64,000 bases of DNA from NCBI RefSeq assembly GCF_900186835.1, contig NZ_LT906448.1, positions 1,471,501-1,535,500 of the forward strand, read 5' to 3'. A program made the translations under genes and the position numbers. This DNA comes from Pasteurella dagmatis (GTDB lineage Bacteria > Pseudomonadota > Gammaproteobacteria > Enterobacterales > Pasteurellaceae). Below the pieces are notes generated by a model. That model ran no database searches and had not been told where the DNA came from. It saw nothing but the letters and a program-made list of their open reading frames with translations. This document shows, in pieces, positions 29,603 through 39,064 of this stretch (its first letter is position 1; each line of letters starts with the position of its first letter).

Positions 29603-32332
29603 ATGGATGCTATTCGATTGCGAGAAGTATCACATTCTTACCAAAAAACGACCGCACTTGTTCGGGTATCTTTAAATTTACCTGTGGGGTGTACTGTTGG
29701 ACTCATTGGCCCTGACGGTGTTGGAAAATCCACTTTATTATCCTTAATCGCGGGGGTAAAAATCTTGCAGGAAGGAGAAGTCGAAGTTTTTGGGTTACGT
29801 CAAGGCATAAAATCTGAACGTGAAAAACTACTGCCTCGCATTGCCTTTATGCCACAAGGCTTGGGCAAAAATTTATACCCTACTCTATCCGTCTATGAAA
29901 ATATTGAATTCCACGCTCGCCTATTTAGTTTAAATCATTCACAACGCCAACAACGAATTCAGCGTCTACTTTCTGCAACAGGTTTATCCCCTTTTGCTAA
30001 ACGTGCTGCAGGCAATTTGTCTGGCGGTATGAAACAAAAATTGAGCTTGTGCTGTGCTTTAGTTCACAATCCTGATTTATTAATTTTAGATGAACCCACT
30101 ACAGGTGTAGATCCCCTTTCTCGTCGCCAATTTTGGCTACTAGTCAATGAACTACGCAATGAAAACCCAACGATGACAATCATGGTCGCAACAGCATATA
30201 TTGAGGAATCAGAGCAGTTTGAATACTTAATTGCAATGGATGAGGGAAAAATTCTTACTTGTGCACCAACGCAACAAGTATTGCAACAAAACCAAAGCGA
30301 TACTTTAGAACAGGCCTATATCAAGCTTCTGCCTGAAGCCAAACAAACTCACTGGCTGTCAGATATCCCAACTTTTATTGCTGATCCCAATTTGTCTTTT
30401 GCAATTGAAGCGAAAAATTTAACCAAACAATTTGGCGATTTTACCGCCGTGGATCATGTGAGTTTTCAAATCGCACAAGGTGAAATCTTCGGTTTTCTTG
30501 GTTCAAATGGCTGTGGTAAAACCACCACAATGAAAATGCTGACGGGTTTACTTGATGCAACTGAAGGTAGTGCAACTTTATTGGGCGAAGCAGTAGACTC
30601 CAATGATATTGAGACTCGCAAGCAAGTAGGTTATATGTCGCAGTCATTTTCTTTATACGAAGAATTAACTATTCGGCAAAATTTAGAACTACGTGCAAAA
30701 CTTTATGGTTTACCCCTCGAAATACGTACGCTTGCAGTAGAACAAGCACTTGAGCAATTCCAATTAAACCAAGTTGCCGAGAACTACCCGAAGCAACTTT
30801 CACTAGGTGTTAAGCAACGTTTACAGTTGGCTGCTGCGTGCTTACATCACCCTAAAGTCCTTATTTTAGACGAGCCAACATCAGGCGTCGACCCTGCTGC
30901 TCGTGATATGTTTTGGCAATATTTAATTAAATTATCGCGTGAAGATAACATCACAATATTTGTTTCTACTCACTTCATGAATGAGGCACAACGTTGTGAT
31001 CGTATATCCTTAATGCATCGAGGCCAAGTGCTCGCAGTAGGTAAACCAAGTGACTTACAACAGCAACAACAATCAGATAGCTTAGAGGGAGCCTTTATTG
31101 CTTTTCTTGCCGAACAATCTGATCAAATCACTGAACATAATGTACACAATGAAGAAAAAACCGAAAATTCGACCGCACTTTTTAAACAAAAAGCTTCTCG
31201 CAATGCTCTTTGTGTATGGTTAAATAGCGTTTGGAGCTTTGCTCTGCGTGAAAACAAAGAAATTCTTCGTGATCGAATTCGTTTACTCTTTGCGATTTTT
31301 GGTCCGATTTTGTTACTGTTTACGGGGAGCTGGGGACTATCCTTTGATACTAACGCACTGAATTTTACCGTTTTAGACCAAGACCAAAGCTACGAAAGTA
31401 GAATGCTGATTGAGCAATTTAGTGGTTCTGCTTATTTTAAAGAGCTTCCTCACCTAGGAGATAGGTCAAATTTAAACGAATTTCTAAAAACAGGGAAAGC
31501 ACGTTTAGTCATCGAGATTCCACCTAATTTTGGCAAAAGTCTGTTACAAAATAGAAAACCAGAAGTCGCCTTTTATATTGATGGCTCAATGCCGTTTACT
31601 GGTGAAAATATTGCTGTCAACGTCAAACAAATTCTCGTGCAATATCACAAACAACTTTATGCTGAACAGGGAATTACACTTCCTTTCCCTGCAAACCTTG
31701 AAGTGCGTTTTCTGTATAACCAAACCTTCCGTAGCGTGAACGCCATTTCACCGGGTCTGATAATGGTTACGTTAATGCTTATTCCAGCAATGATGACTGC
31801 ACTTGCTGTTGTAAGAGAAAAAGAAATTGGCTCAATTACCAATTTATCCACCTCACCAGCAAGTGTTTTACAATATGTGCTTGGTAAACAAATGCCATAT
31901 GTGTTGTTGGCTATGGTGAATTATCTCATGCTCGTAGTACTAACCATGTATGTGATTGACGTGCCAATGAAAGGCTCTTTTGCGGCAATGACCGTTGGCG
32001 CGCTGTGCTTAATTTTAGCCTCAACATCATTTGGTTTATTAATTTCTGCTTTCGTTCATTCACAAGTAGCCGCAATTTTTGCGACAGCCATCATTAGTAT
32101 TATTCCGACAATTAACTTTTCAGGCTTGCTCTACCCTCGTTCCACTTTGACAGGGCTAGGCTATTGGATGGGACTGAGTTTTCCAACCAGCTGGTATCAC
32201 TTAATTAGTCTAGGTGCATTCACTAAAGGGCTCGGCTTTACCCAATTCTTTTCGCTGTATGGCATTTTATTGCTATTTTTCGCCAGTTATTTGTTTATCA
32301 CTTGTTTACTTTTGAAAAAGCAGGAGAAATAA
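29603..32332 (+). CDS. rbbA: ABC exporter with two fused ATPase domains and a permease domain (RbbA/YhiH-like)
   Basis: A single chain with two nucleotide-binding domains (about residues 1-235 and 270-500) and an ABC-2 type membrane domain (about 545-909). Walker A motifs are GPDGVGKST and GSNGCGKTT. Both Walker B sequences read LILDEPT. The first signature is LSGGMKQK, but the second is LSLGVKQR, which departs from LSGGQ. Length 909 matches E. coli RbbA (911), named for ribosome-associated ATPase activity. The gene context (adaptor, second permease, outer-membrane factor) argues for export. The substrate is unknown; drugs or small hydrophobic compounds are possible. Confidence 0.9.
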   Translation: MDAIRLREVSHSYQKTTALVRVSLNLPVGCTVGLIGPDGVGKSTLLSLIAGVKILQEGEVEVFGLRQGIKSEREKLLPRIAFMPQGLGKNLYPTLSVYENIEFHARLFSLNHSQRQQRIQRLLSATGLSPFAKRAAGNLSGGMKQKLSLCCALVHNPDLLILDEPTTGVDPLSRRQFWLLVNELRNENPTMTIMVATAYIEESEQFEYLIAMDEGKILTCAPTQQVLQQNQSDTLEQAYIKLLPEAKQTHWLSDIPTFIADPNLSFAIEAKNLTKQFGDFTAVDHVSFQIAQGEIFGFLGSNGCGKTTTMKMLTGLLDATEGSATLLGEAVDSNDIETRKQVGYMSQSFSLYEELTIRQNLELRAKLYGLPLEIRTLAVEQALEQFQLNQVAENYPKQLSLGVKQRLQLAAACLHHPKVLILDEPTSGVDPAARDMFWQYLIKLSREDNITIFVSTHFMNEAQRCDRISLMHRGQVLAVGKPSDLQQQQQSDSLEGAFIAFLAEQSDQITEHNVHNEEKTENSTALFKQKASRNALCVWLNSVWSFALRENKEILRDRIRLLFAIFGPILLLFTGSWGLSFDTNALNFTVLDQDQSYESRMLIEQFSGSAYFKELPHLGDRSNLNEFLKTGKARLVIEIPPNFGKSLLQNRKPEVAFYIDGSMPFTGENIAVNVKQILVQYHKQLYAEQGITLPFPANLEVRFLYNQTFRSVNAISPGLIMVTLMLIPAMMTALAVVREKEIGSITNLSTSPASVLQYVLGKQMPYVLLAMVNYLMLVVLTMYVIDVPMKGSFAAMTVGALCLILASTSFGLLISAFVHSQVAAIFATAIISIIPTINFSGLLYPRSTLTGLGYWMGLSFPTSWYHLISLGAFTKGLGFTQFFSLYGILLLFFASYLFITCLLLKKQEK

Positions 32333-32333
32333 G

Positions 32334-33458
32334 ATGAAGCAATGGTTAAAAAATGTTTATTTCTTATGTGGTAAAGAAATCAAGAGTTTTTTTAGTGACT
32401 TCACTTTATTTGTATTGGTTGTCATTATTTTTACAGTAACCATTTACTCCATTGCAAAAGGGATAACAACGGAAGTCAAAAATGCAACAGTGGCGATCTT
32501 AAATCAAGATCATAGTGTATTATCTTATCGCATACAGGATGCAATGCTCGCACCGCAATTTAGTCGAGTTGTTGAAATTCAAAAAGAGCAAATTGATGAT
32601 GCAATGGATCACGGAGAATATATTTTTGTCTTAACTATTCCTTCGCATTTTAGCCAAGATTTACTAGCCAATCGTCAACCCGAATTACAGTTATTAGTGG
32701 ATGCGACTGCAATGTCTCAAGCTGCGATTGGTGCAGGCTACATGCAACAAATTATCCAACAACAAATTACAGAATATTTATCTAAACAAAAAATAGATTT
32801 CACACTGATTACACCGAAAATCAATGTGTTATTTAATAGCAATTTAAGTAGTGAATGGCATATGCCAATCACTCAAATTACAGGTAATGCTACGTTGCTC
32901 ACACTAATTTTGGTTGGTGCAGCAGTAATTAGGGAACGAGAACACGGCACGATAGAACAATTATTAGTGATGCCAGTCAGTGCAAGCGAGATTGTGATAG
33001 CTAAAGTGCTGGCGAACGGTTTGATCATTTTAGTCGCTGCCTTTTTATCACTCTATTTTGTTGTCCACAAGTTTATTGGTGTACCACTGAATGGCTCAAT
33101 TGGCTTATTTCTACTAAGCAAAGGGATTTATATTTCATCAATGGCAGGGCTTGGAATTTATCTCGCCACGATAGCACCGACGATGCCCCAATTTAGTTTG
33201 TTGAGTATTCCTGTTTATGTGGTGCTTTATTTGCTATCAGGCAGTTTATCACCGGTTGAAAATATACCGCTATGGGTGCAAAACATTATGCAGTTTTCAC
33301 CACTCACACAATTTATTTCTATCGGACAAGATATTTTATTTCGTGGGGCTGGACTCTCTGTGATTTGGTATCGTTTGCTGATCATCACAGGAATGGGCGC
33401 ATTTTTCATTATTGTAGCAATTTTGCGTTTTAAAACGATGCTTGCCAAACATAACTAA
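32334..33458 (+). CDS. yhhJ: ABC-2 type permease (YhhJ-like)
   Basis: Inner-membrane permease of the ABC-2 family, 374 residues. The first helix is at about 20-42, followed by a large periplasmic domain (45-175). Five more helices (about 180-370) carry the family motif REREHGTIEQLLVMPVSASE. It starts one base after the rbbA stop and presumably pairs with the permease half of RbbA to complete the translocation pore. Confidence 0.9.
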   Translation: MKQWLKNVYFLCGKEIKSFFSDFTLFVLVVIIFTVTIYSIAKGITTEVKNATVAILNQDHSVLSYRIQDAMLAPQFSRVVEIQKEQIDDAMDHGEYIFVLTIPSHFSQDLLANRQPELQLLVDATAMSQAAIGAGYMQQIIQQQITEYLSKQKIDFTLITPKINVLFNSNLSSEWHMPITQITGNATLLTLILVGAAVIREREHGTIEQLLVMPVSASEIVIAKVLANGLIILVAAFLSLYFVVHKFIGVPLNGSIGLFLLSKGIYISSMAGLGIYLATIAPTMPQFSLLSIPVYVVLYLLSGSLSPVENIPLWVQNIMQFSPLTQFISIGQDILFRGAGLSVIWYRLLIITGMGAFFIIVAILRFKTMLAKHN

Positions 33459-33483
33459 CATTCGGCAACTCAAGGAGCATAAT

Positions 33484-34890
33484 ATGCAAAAATCAATTTT
33501 AGCTTTAATTTTGACCGCACTTTTAGGTGGTTGCCAAAATACAACTGTGCCTGTCAAATCACAGGTTGAACTGCCCGCACAATATGAACAAGCACAATAT
33601 GCACAAGGAAAAAAAGCGATTCAACAATGGTGGACATCTTGGCAAGATCCACAACTTAGCCATTTAATTCAACAAGGTTTAGAACAAAACAAAGACATTG
33701 CAACCGCAAAAAGTAAACTAGCAGTAGCCAAAGCAATCACCAAAATCGCTCGAGGCAATCTATTCCCAACCATAGGCGCAGCAGGCAATGCAAACAAAGC
33801 GCATATTGACGTTGAGCAATTTGATATTAGTAGCCAAATTTTAAATGGTGGAGTAAATATTGCTTGGGAACCGGATATTTTCGGGCAAAAACAAAGTGAT
33901 CTTGATGCAGCCAATGCCGCCGTGACTGCACAACAAGCACAAATTTATGGTAGCCAAGTGCTCGTTGCCAATGAAATCGCCCATTATTATTTGAAAGCCT
34001 TACATAGCCATAAACAAAGCTTTTTATTGCAGCAAACTGGAAATGCATTACAACAGTTAGAACGTTATCTACAAGGTCGTTTTCAAGCTGGGCAAGTGAG
34101 TGCTCACGAAATAAATGAAATTAACATCCAACGACAAGAACTAAAAGCCAAACAAACGACTTTACAAGCGCAGTTTGATGCTTACCAACGTGCGATTGCT
34201 GTATTAACAGGACAAATACCACAAGGTTTCAAGTTAGATCTACCTCAAATGAAAAAATACAATATTCTAAGCACATTACCTAGTGCACCAAAAGGCCCTC
34301 TACCCAGTGAATTATTACAGCAGCGTCCAGATCTGCAAGCAAGAAGTGCTAATATTCAAATCCAGGCAGCTAAGCTCGCAAGTGCTAAAGCAGACTTATT
34401 ACCACGTTTTAAATTACAATTCCTATGGCAAACAGGGCAAATTGAGTTAGATAGCCCAATTCCCACTTTAAGCACTTGGCAGAATTTATTTAATGCCAGC
34501 GTGCAGTTACCGATTTTCACTGCTGGAAGAATTCAAGCCAATATTGAAAGTGCGGATGAACGGCTGAAACAAGCATTGTTGCAATACGACCAAACATTGC
34601 TCAAAGCTTTAGCCGAAGTGGAAAATAGCTATCAACTGCAATTTGCTTTACATAAACAAGCTAAGCTATTAAAACAAACGCTCAATATACAAAAAAAACA
34701 AACACGTGATACACAAAAATTATTTCAGTATGGTAATCAGACCTTTGATAGCACGATTCAAGCACGTTTAAGTGAGCTAACATTGAAAGAAAAATTGTTA
34801 GAAAACCAATTGGCTCAAGCTGTCAATTTAATGAATTTATATAAAGCTATTGGGCTTGGTTGGGAGAAAGAATATCAAATAACCAAGTGA
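33484..34890 (+). CDS. NodT/OprM-type outer-membrane efflux lipoprotein (TolC family)
   Basis: Outer-membrane channel component. The N-terminus is a lipoprotein signal ending LLGGCQNT (lipobox Cys near residue 18). Two repeated OEP domains follow with heptad-rich helices (for example TAKSKLAVAKAITKIARGNL and LPSELLQQRPDLQARSANIQ). The start at 33484 has AAGGAG six bases before it; the longer frame overlaps yhhJ. It is the last gene of the export cluster. E. coli lacks such a gene next to rbbA and presumably uses TolC, so this cluster encodes a self-contained route across both membranes. Confidence 0.9.
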   Translation: MQKSILALILTALLGGCQNTTVPVKSQVELPAQYEQAQYAQGKKAIQQWWTSWQDPQLSHLIQQGLEQNKDIATAKSKLAVAKAITKIARGNLFPTIGAAGNANKAHIDVEQFDISSQILNGGVNIAWEPDIFGQKQSDLDAANAAVTAQQAQIYGSQVLVANEIAHYYLKALHSHKQSFLLQQTGNALQQLERYLQGRFQAGQVSAHEINEINIQRQELKAKQTTLQAQFDAYQRAIAVLTGQIPQGFKLDLPQMKKYNILSTLPSAPKGPLPSELLQQRPDLQARSANIQIQAAKLASAKADLLPRFKLQFLWQTGQIELDSPIPTLSTWQNLFNASVQLPIFTAGRIQANIESADERLKQALLQYDQTLLKALAEVENSYQLQFALHKQAKLLKQTLNIQKKQTRDTQKLFQYGNQTFDSTIQARLSELTLKEKLLENQLAQAVNLMNLYKAIGLGWEKEYQITK

Positions 34891-34957
34891 AAAACTTTTT
34901 ATTTTTACACCGCACTTTTTACCTTCCATCACTTTCAAAAGGCTTAGAACAAAAAAA

Positions 34958-34975
34958 CCTAGCGATATTGCTAGG
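34958..34975. terminator. Bidirectional terminator between the efflux lipoprotein gene and cpxA
   Basis: CCTAGC-GATATT-GCTAGG hairpin flanked by seven A residues on the left and CTTTTTT on the right, between converging genes. Confidence 0.88.
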
Positions 34976-34999
34976 CTTTTTTATAGTTTTGTCAGAACA

Positions 35000-36397
35000 T
35001 TATCGGCTGATCCAAAGCGGTAAACGGATTGTTACACATAAACCACCAAGGAAACTCGCTTCAGCCCAAACTTTACCATGATGCTCTTTTATCACGTTCG
35101 CAACAATTGCCAGACCTAAACCTGTACCGCCACGTTCTCTAGTTCTTGACTCATCCACTCGATAGAATGGTTTGAAAATTTTATCATATTCAGTTTCAGA
35201 TAATCCCTCTCCATTATCATCAATTACAATAAAAAGCTCTTTATTTCTGACAAATATAGATGCCTGAATATGATTTTGAGTATATTTCAGCGCATTACGA
35301 ACGATGTTTTCTACTGCACTGATCAATAATGCTTTGTTTCCATTCATATAATAATTTTTAGGATAAGCTAATTTTTGCTTAATGGTAAACTTAATTTTAC
35401 GTTGTTCTGCTTCAAAAGATGCGTCACTAAATACATCTTCCCATAATTCTAAGACGGGGAAAATCTCTCTTTCCGAATGACTATTTAATTGCTGTCTTGA
35501 GAGTAAAAGTACATCATTAATCATTTTATCTAAACGTTCAGCTTCATTTTCAATACGCTGGATTTCTGGAATTTCCCCCAAACGACGGCGTAATAACGCC
35601 AATGCTAACTGTAAACGTGTTAATGGTGTTCTTAATTCATGAGAAATTGAAGAAAGTAAAACTTGCTGACTGGAAAGCAGTTCCTGCAAAGATGCTGTCA
35701 TCTGATTAAAACTTCTTCCCACTTGGCGTAGCTCAATAGAGCCTTTTGTCTCTAGTTCTTTATTTGCTTGTAAGTTACCTAAAGCAACTGCTTTAGCTGA
35801 TATTTGTAAGTTTTTAATCGGCTTACCAATACTTCTTGCTAGCCACCATAATAATGGTGTTGAAATAATAATCAGCAAAAGAACTAAAATAACCGGATTA
35901 GCAAAAATAAAGCTCACAATTTCTTTTTGTGAATTTACTCTATCTAAAAAATATAATGTGTAAGATTTCTGTTCTTCTCCACCTAAGTGAATTGTGAATG
36001 GACCTACAACACGTAAATCACCAAACACTTTCTTAAGTGGCTTCGTTGCACCTCCAGCATGATACACAAACTGATTTAGTAATGGAATTTCACTTGGCGT
36101 TGCCCCCATAATATTATTATCTGACTCATCAACTAAAACAGGCCTTACAGAATCTAAACGATCTACTCTAGAAAGAGGCACACCTGCAAGAATACGAGAT
36201 ATATGATTATTACGAATAGATGTAATAATCTCTTGTTGGTAAGTAGAAAGCTCACTTTCAGTTAATTCTGAATAAATCCGAGAGTCGAAGTAAGGAATCG
36301 AAAAAATTAAAATTGATAGCAACGAAAACGTAAGCCAGAAAAAGGCAAAAATTCGAAAAGAAAGCGTATTAAACAGATTTTCTTTAGTAAAAGACAT
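35000..36397 (-). CDS. cpxA: Envelope stress sensor histidine kinase CpxA
   Basis: Inner-membrane sensor kinase/phosphatase that responds to misfolded periplasmic proteins. It has a first helix (about residues 15-35), a periplasmic PAS-like domain (35-165), a second helix (170-195) and a HAMP domain. The H-box is SSISHELRTPLTRLQLALAL (His near 250), and the ATPase domain has N (ENIVRNALKYT), G1 (DDNGEGLS) and G2 (GGTGLGLAI). At 465 residues it is close to E. coli CpxA (457). It follows cpxR by 43 bases with a weak hairpin between. No cpxP gene is seen nearby. Confidence 0.93.
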   Translation of the reverse strand: MSFTKENLFNTLSFRIFAFFWLTFSLLSILIFSIPYFDSRIYSELTESELSTYQQEIITSIRNNHISRILAGVPLSRVDRLDSVRPVLVDESDNNIMGATPSEIPLLNQFVYHAGGATKPLKKVFGDLRVVGPFTIHLGGEEQKSYTLYFLDRVNSQKEIVSFIFANPVILVLLLIIISTPLLWWLARSIGKPIKNLQISAKAVALGNLQANKELETKGSIELRQVGRSFNQMTASLQELLSSQQVLLSSISHELRTPLTRLQLALALLRRRLGEIPEIQRIENEAERLDKMINDVLLLSRQQLNSHSEREIFPVLELWEDVFSDASFEAEQRKIKFTIKQKLAYPKNYYMNGNKALLISAVENIVRNALKYTQNHIQASIFVRNKELFIVIDDNGEGLSETEYDKIFKPFYRVDESRTRERGGTGLGLAIVANVIKEHHGKVWAEASFLGGLCVTIRLPLWISR

Positions 36398-36415
36398 AAC
36401 TTCCTCAAATAAAAC

Positions 36416-36435
36416 AAGGCCATTAAAATAGCCTT
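36416..36435 (-). terminator. Weak hairpin between cpxR and cpxA
   Basis: AAGGC and GCCTT form a five-base stem with a ten-base loop, followed on the minus strand by TGTTTTATTTG. It could reduce cpxA expression relative to cpxR. Confidence 0.35.
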
Positions 36436-36440
36436 ATTTT

Positions 36441-37142
36441 CTACTTTTCAGACACTAAAAGATAGCCACGCCCCCGTAGTGTTTTAAACCAAGGTGAATC
36501 ATCACTTCTTGGTGGTAATTTTTTACGTAAATTTGACATATGCATATCAATTGCACGGTCAAATGGGGTCAATGGTTTACCTAAAATCTCAACACTCAAT
36601 GATTCACGAGATAAAATTTGTCCGGGATTTAAAATTAATTTTTGTAATAGAGCGAATTCAGTCCCTGTTAATTCTAAATCTGTTTCGTGATAAAAAGCCT
36701 GCTGGCGACCAGGATATAACGTAATATCACAGAATTCGAACGAGTTTTTACTATCTTTTGTTTCATTTGCTGCTGGTTGCTGCAATTGCACTCGACGTAA
36801 TATAGCCTTAATACGAGCAACTAATTCACGGTCATTAAATGGCTTAGGAATATAGTCATCAGCCCCTAATTCGAGCCCGAGAATACGGTCAATATCATCA
36901 CCTCGTGCAGTGAGCATAATAACTGGGACGCTAGACTGTAACCTGATCTTTTTAAGTGTTTCCACACCGTTAAGAACTGGCATCATTATATCTAATAAAA
37001 CGACATCATAACCTATATCTAGCTTGTCTAAGGCCTGCTGGCCATTATTTGCGATGTCAATTTCAAAACCTTCTAACGTTAATAACTCCGCCAACAACTC
37101 TACCAATTCAACATCATCATCAACTAACAATATTTTGGGCAT
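36441..37142 (-). CDS. cpxR: Envelope stress response regulator CpxR
   Basis: OmpR-family DNA-binding response regulator. The receiver domain has the acidic pocket (LLVDDD), phospho-Asp in VVLLDIMMPVLNG (near 51), Thr in VIMLTARGDD and Lys in DYIPKPF. The C-terminal winged helix (about 135-230) includes FDRAIDMHMSNLRKKL. At 233 residues it equals the E. coli length. bamE follows on the same strand but belongs to the upstream side: bamE and yejK lie upstream of cpxR with 63 bases between bamE and cpxR, so partial co-transcription is possible. Confidence 0.94.
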   Translation of the reverse strand: MPKILLVDDDVELVELLAELLTLEGFEIDIANNGQQALDKLDIGYDVVLLDIMMPVLNGVETLKKIRLQSSVPVIMLTARGDDIDRILGLELGADDYIPKPFNDRELVARIKAILRRVQLQQPAANETKDSKNSFEFCDITLYPGRQQAFYHETDLELTGTEFALLQKLILNPGQILSRESLSVEILGKPLTPFDRAIDMHMSNLRKKLPPRSDDSPWFKTLRGRGYLLVSEK

Positions 37143-37205
37143 ATATGATCCTTTATAAAAATGAATCTAAAATAAACTATTTGTTTCGGCTAAATGAGCT
37201 TGAAA

Positions 37206-37619
37206 TTATTTCCAAAATTGCCACCAACTTTTCGTACTAGCACCTTCTGAAGTAATAATGGCATTATTTACTGCGGGAGTATTGTCGTCAGGTAATGGCT
37301 TATCTAAATTAAAGTTAGTAACAATACCACGTTGATCAAAATTAACCACTAAAGTATGTTGTTCAGGTGAGGTGTACGCTTTTTGTTGTAAGAAAACATA
37401 GTGCCAAGTATTTTTATTAAACGGCTCAACTAATACTGGCGTGCCTAATAAGTATTGAACCTGTTGAGCTGTCATTCCTACTTTTAATTGTTTTACTGCA
37501 GCAGCTTCTAAATAATTACCTTGTGGTACATCAATTCGATATACGATTTTATCCACAGTTGAACAAGCTGTAATACTGAGTGCGAGGATAATTGCACTAA
37601 ATACTGATTTTAATTGCAT
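37206..37619 (-). CDS. bamE: Outer-membrane protein assembly factor BamE (SmpA)
   Basis: Small lipoprotein of the BAM complex. The lipobox is LSITACS (Cys near residue 19). The SmpA/OmlA domain has LKVGMTAQQVQYLLGTPVL and FNKNTWHYVFL. The start is the ATG at 37619, with AAAGG eight bases upstream; a GTG seven codons earlier lacks a ribosome site. The 137-residue protein is slightly long for the family because of a polar C-terminal tail. Confidence 0.94.
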   Translation of the reverse strand: MQLKSVFSAIILALSITACSTVDKIVYRIDVPQGNYLEAAAVKQLKVGMTAQQVQYLLGTPVLVEPFNKNTWHYVFLQQKAYTSPEQHTLVVNFDQRGIVTNFNLDKPLPDDNTPAVNNAIITSEGASTKSWWQFWK

Positions 37620-37685
37620 AATTTTTACCTTTTTATACACTGCAAATTATTGACGATAATACAGAAACTTTATTCAATTGCCAAA

Positions 37686-38702
37686 TCAATTCTGCTCTTT
37701 TAATTGACGCTGTAATTGATCTTTTAAATTAGGTGGTAAGCCTTTTATCGTTAAGGTATCGTTATTTTCGTCCCAAAAAATACGTTGGTTAATCAACTCG
37801 GCATCAAAGCTTAAGGTAACTCCTTTGCCAGAGCCAGAAAACTTCGTCAGTGATTTTAATGCAGATCTTACAGGTGGAATACGTTCTTCCAATCCATAAT
37901 TTTGCTCATTTGCAAACTCCATAAATGCACGTTCGTTTAGAGTTGGCATATTGGCAGAAAGTTCCGTTAATTCAATCTCTTCCCCAGCATTAATCTGACC
38001 TTTGCAATACTCAAATACTTGTTTTTTGACTGATTGAGATTGTGTTTTATCTAATTCGGCTTGTTCACAATAATCACTAACAGCTTGTAATAAACATTGA
38101 TTTTGTACTTTCGGATTTAGGCCTTCATCTGCACCTAAGAAATCCATAAAAAAATCACCAATTTTGCGCCCTACACGTCCCTTCACAAAGGTTAAATAAC
38201 GATTTGAATTTGCATCTAATTGTAATTCAGTCAAATTAATTCGAGCTGCAATATCAAATTGAGTAATATCTAAATATTGTGTGCGATGAATTTCTAAATT
38301 TTCATCTACCAACATACTTGCACGACTATCAAGCAATGCAATAAATAAATATTCTGTTGCTAAAAAATTATATTGACATAGCACGAGAGTACCATTATCC
38401 GCAAAAGCATATTTACCTAATTCTTGTGCTAAAAGTACAGTAGATTTTTGACTAAATTCAAGAAATTCAAATTCTTTTTCGAGAAGACGATTAAGATCCT
38501 GAGCAAACATTGAGTTTGCTTGGAATACACCATAGGCTTTACTTTTGGTTTGATAACCCTGATGTAATTGCAACATCATTTGTTCTACTTCAGGTGTGAT
38601 AGCAAGTAATTGCTCACGTAATATAGTATTTAACTTTGCCTGCTCCCCTTCGTTAATTTTGATTAATTGATGCAACACAATTTCATTAACAGTAATACTC
38701 AT
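37686..38702 (-). CDS. yejK: Nucleoid-associated protein YejK (NdpA)
   Basis: Cytoplasmic 37-kDa nucleoid-associated protein. It has 338 residues, with the family segments [17 protein letters not shown] near the N-terminus and [20 protein letters not shown] in the centre. E. coli YejK modulates topoisomerase activity; the role here is assumed to be the same. It is divergent from yejL, the standard yejK/yejL-yejM arrangement. Confidence 0.95.
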   Translation of the reverse strand: MSITVNEIVLHQLIKINEGEQAKLNTILREQLLAITPEVEQMMLQLHQGYQTKSKAYGVFQANSMFAQDLNRLLEKEFEFLEFSQKSTVLLAQELGKYAFADNGTLVLCQYNFLATEYLFIALLDSRASMLVDENLEIHRTQYLDITQFDIAARINLTELQLDANSNRYLTFVKGRVGRKIGDFFMDFLGADEGLNPKVQNQCLLQAVSDYCEQAELDKTQSQSVKKQVFEYCKGQINAGEEIELTELSANMPTLNERAFMEFANEQNYGLEERIPPVRSALKSLTKFSGSGKGVTLSFDAELINQRIFWDENNDTLTIKGLPPNLKDQLQRQLKEQN

Positions 38703-38840
38703 ATTCTATCCAATCATTTTCATCTCAAAATTATTGCTATTATAACCGCACTTTTTTAACTATAACTAAGAAAAAATGATAGGATATGGAAAATTATCGG
38801 TTATGATATTAGGCTAAATTTATTCAGTCAGATGTTAACT

Positions 38841-39062
38841 ATGGCAAATCAATCAAAATATCAAGATAAACAAATTGATGCGATTTTAAATGATATGATC
38901 GCAGTATTAGAAAAACACCACGCACCGGTGGACTTATCCCTCATTGTATTAGGGAATATGGTCACAAACCTATTAAACAGTAGTGTAGGAAGTGCGCAAC
39001 GTGCTGCGTTGGCAGTTGCATTTTCTGATGCACTCATCAACTCAGTAACGAAAAAATCATAA
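38841..39062 (+). CDS. yejL: UPF0352 protein YejL
   Basis: Small conserved cytoplasmic protein of unknown function (73 residues). It is recognisable by LEKHHAPVDLSLIVLGNMVTNLLNSSV, which closely follows the E. coli sequence. Start choice is uncertain: the ATG at 38841 gives the family-like N-terminus MANQSKYQDKQ, while an ATG three codons earlier is also open. Neither has a clear ribosome site. It ends two bases before yejM. Confidence 0.92.
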   Translation: MANQSKYQDKQIDAILNDMIAVLEKHHAPVDLSLIVLGNMVTNLLNSSVGSAQRAALAVAFSDALINSVTKKS

Positions 39063-39064
39063 TT

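Noticed and set aside
29603-32332. Degenerate second ABC signature in RbbA as evidence of decay
   Set aside because: From memory E. coli RbbA has a similarly altered second signature, and length and Walker motifs are intact, so this is probably a family trait.
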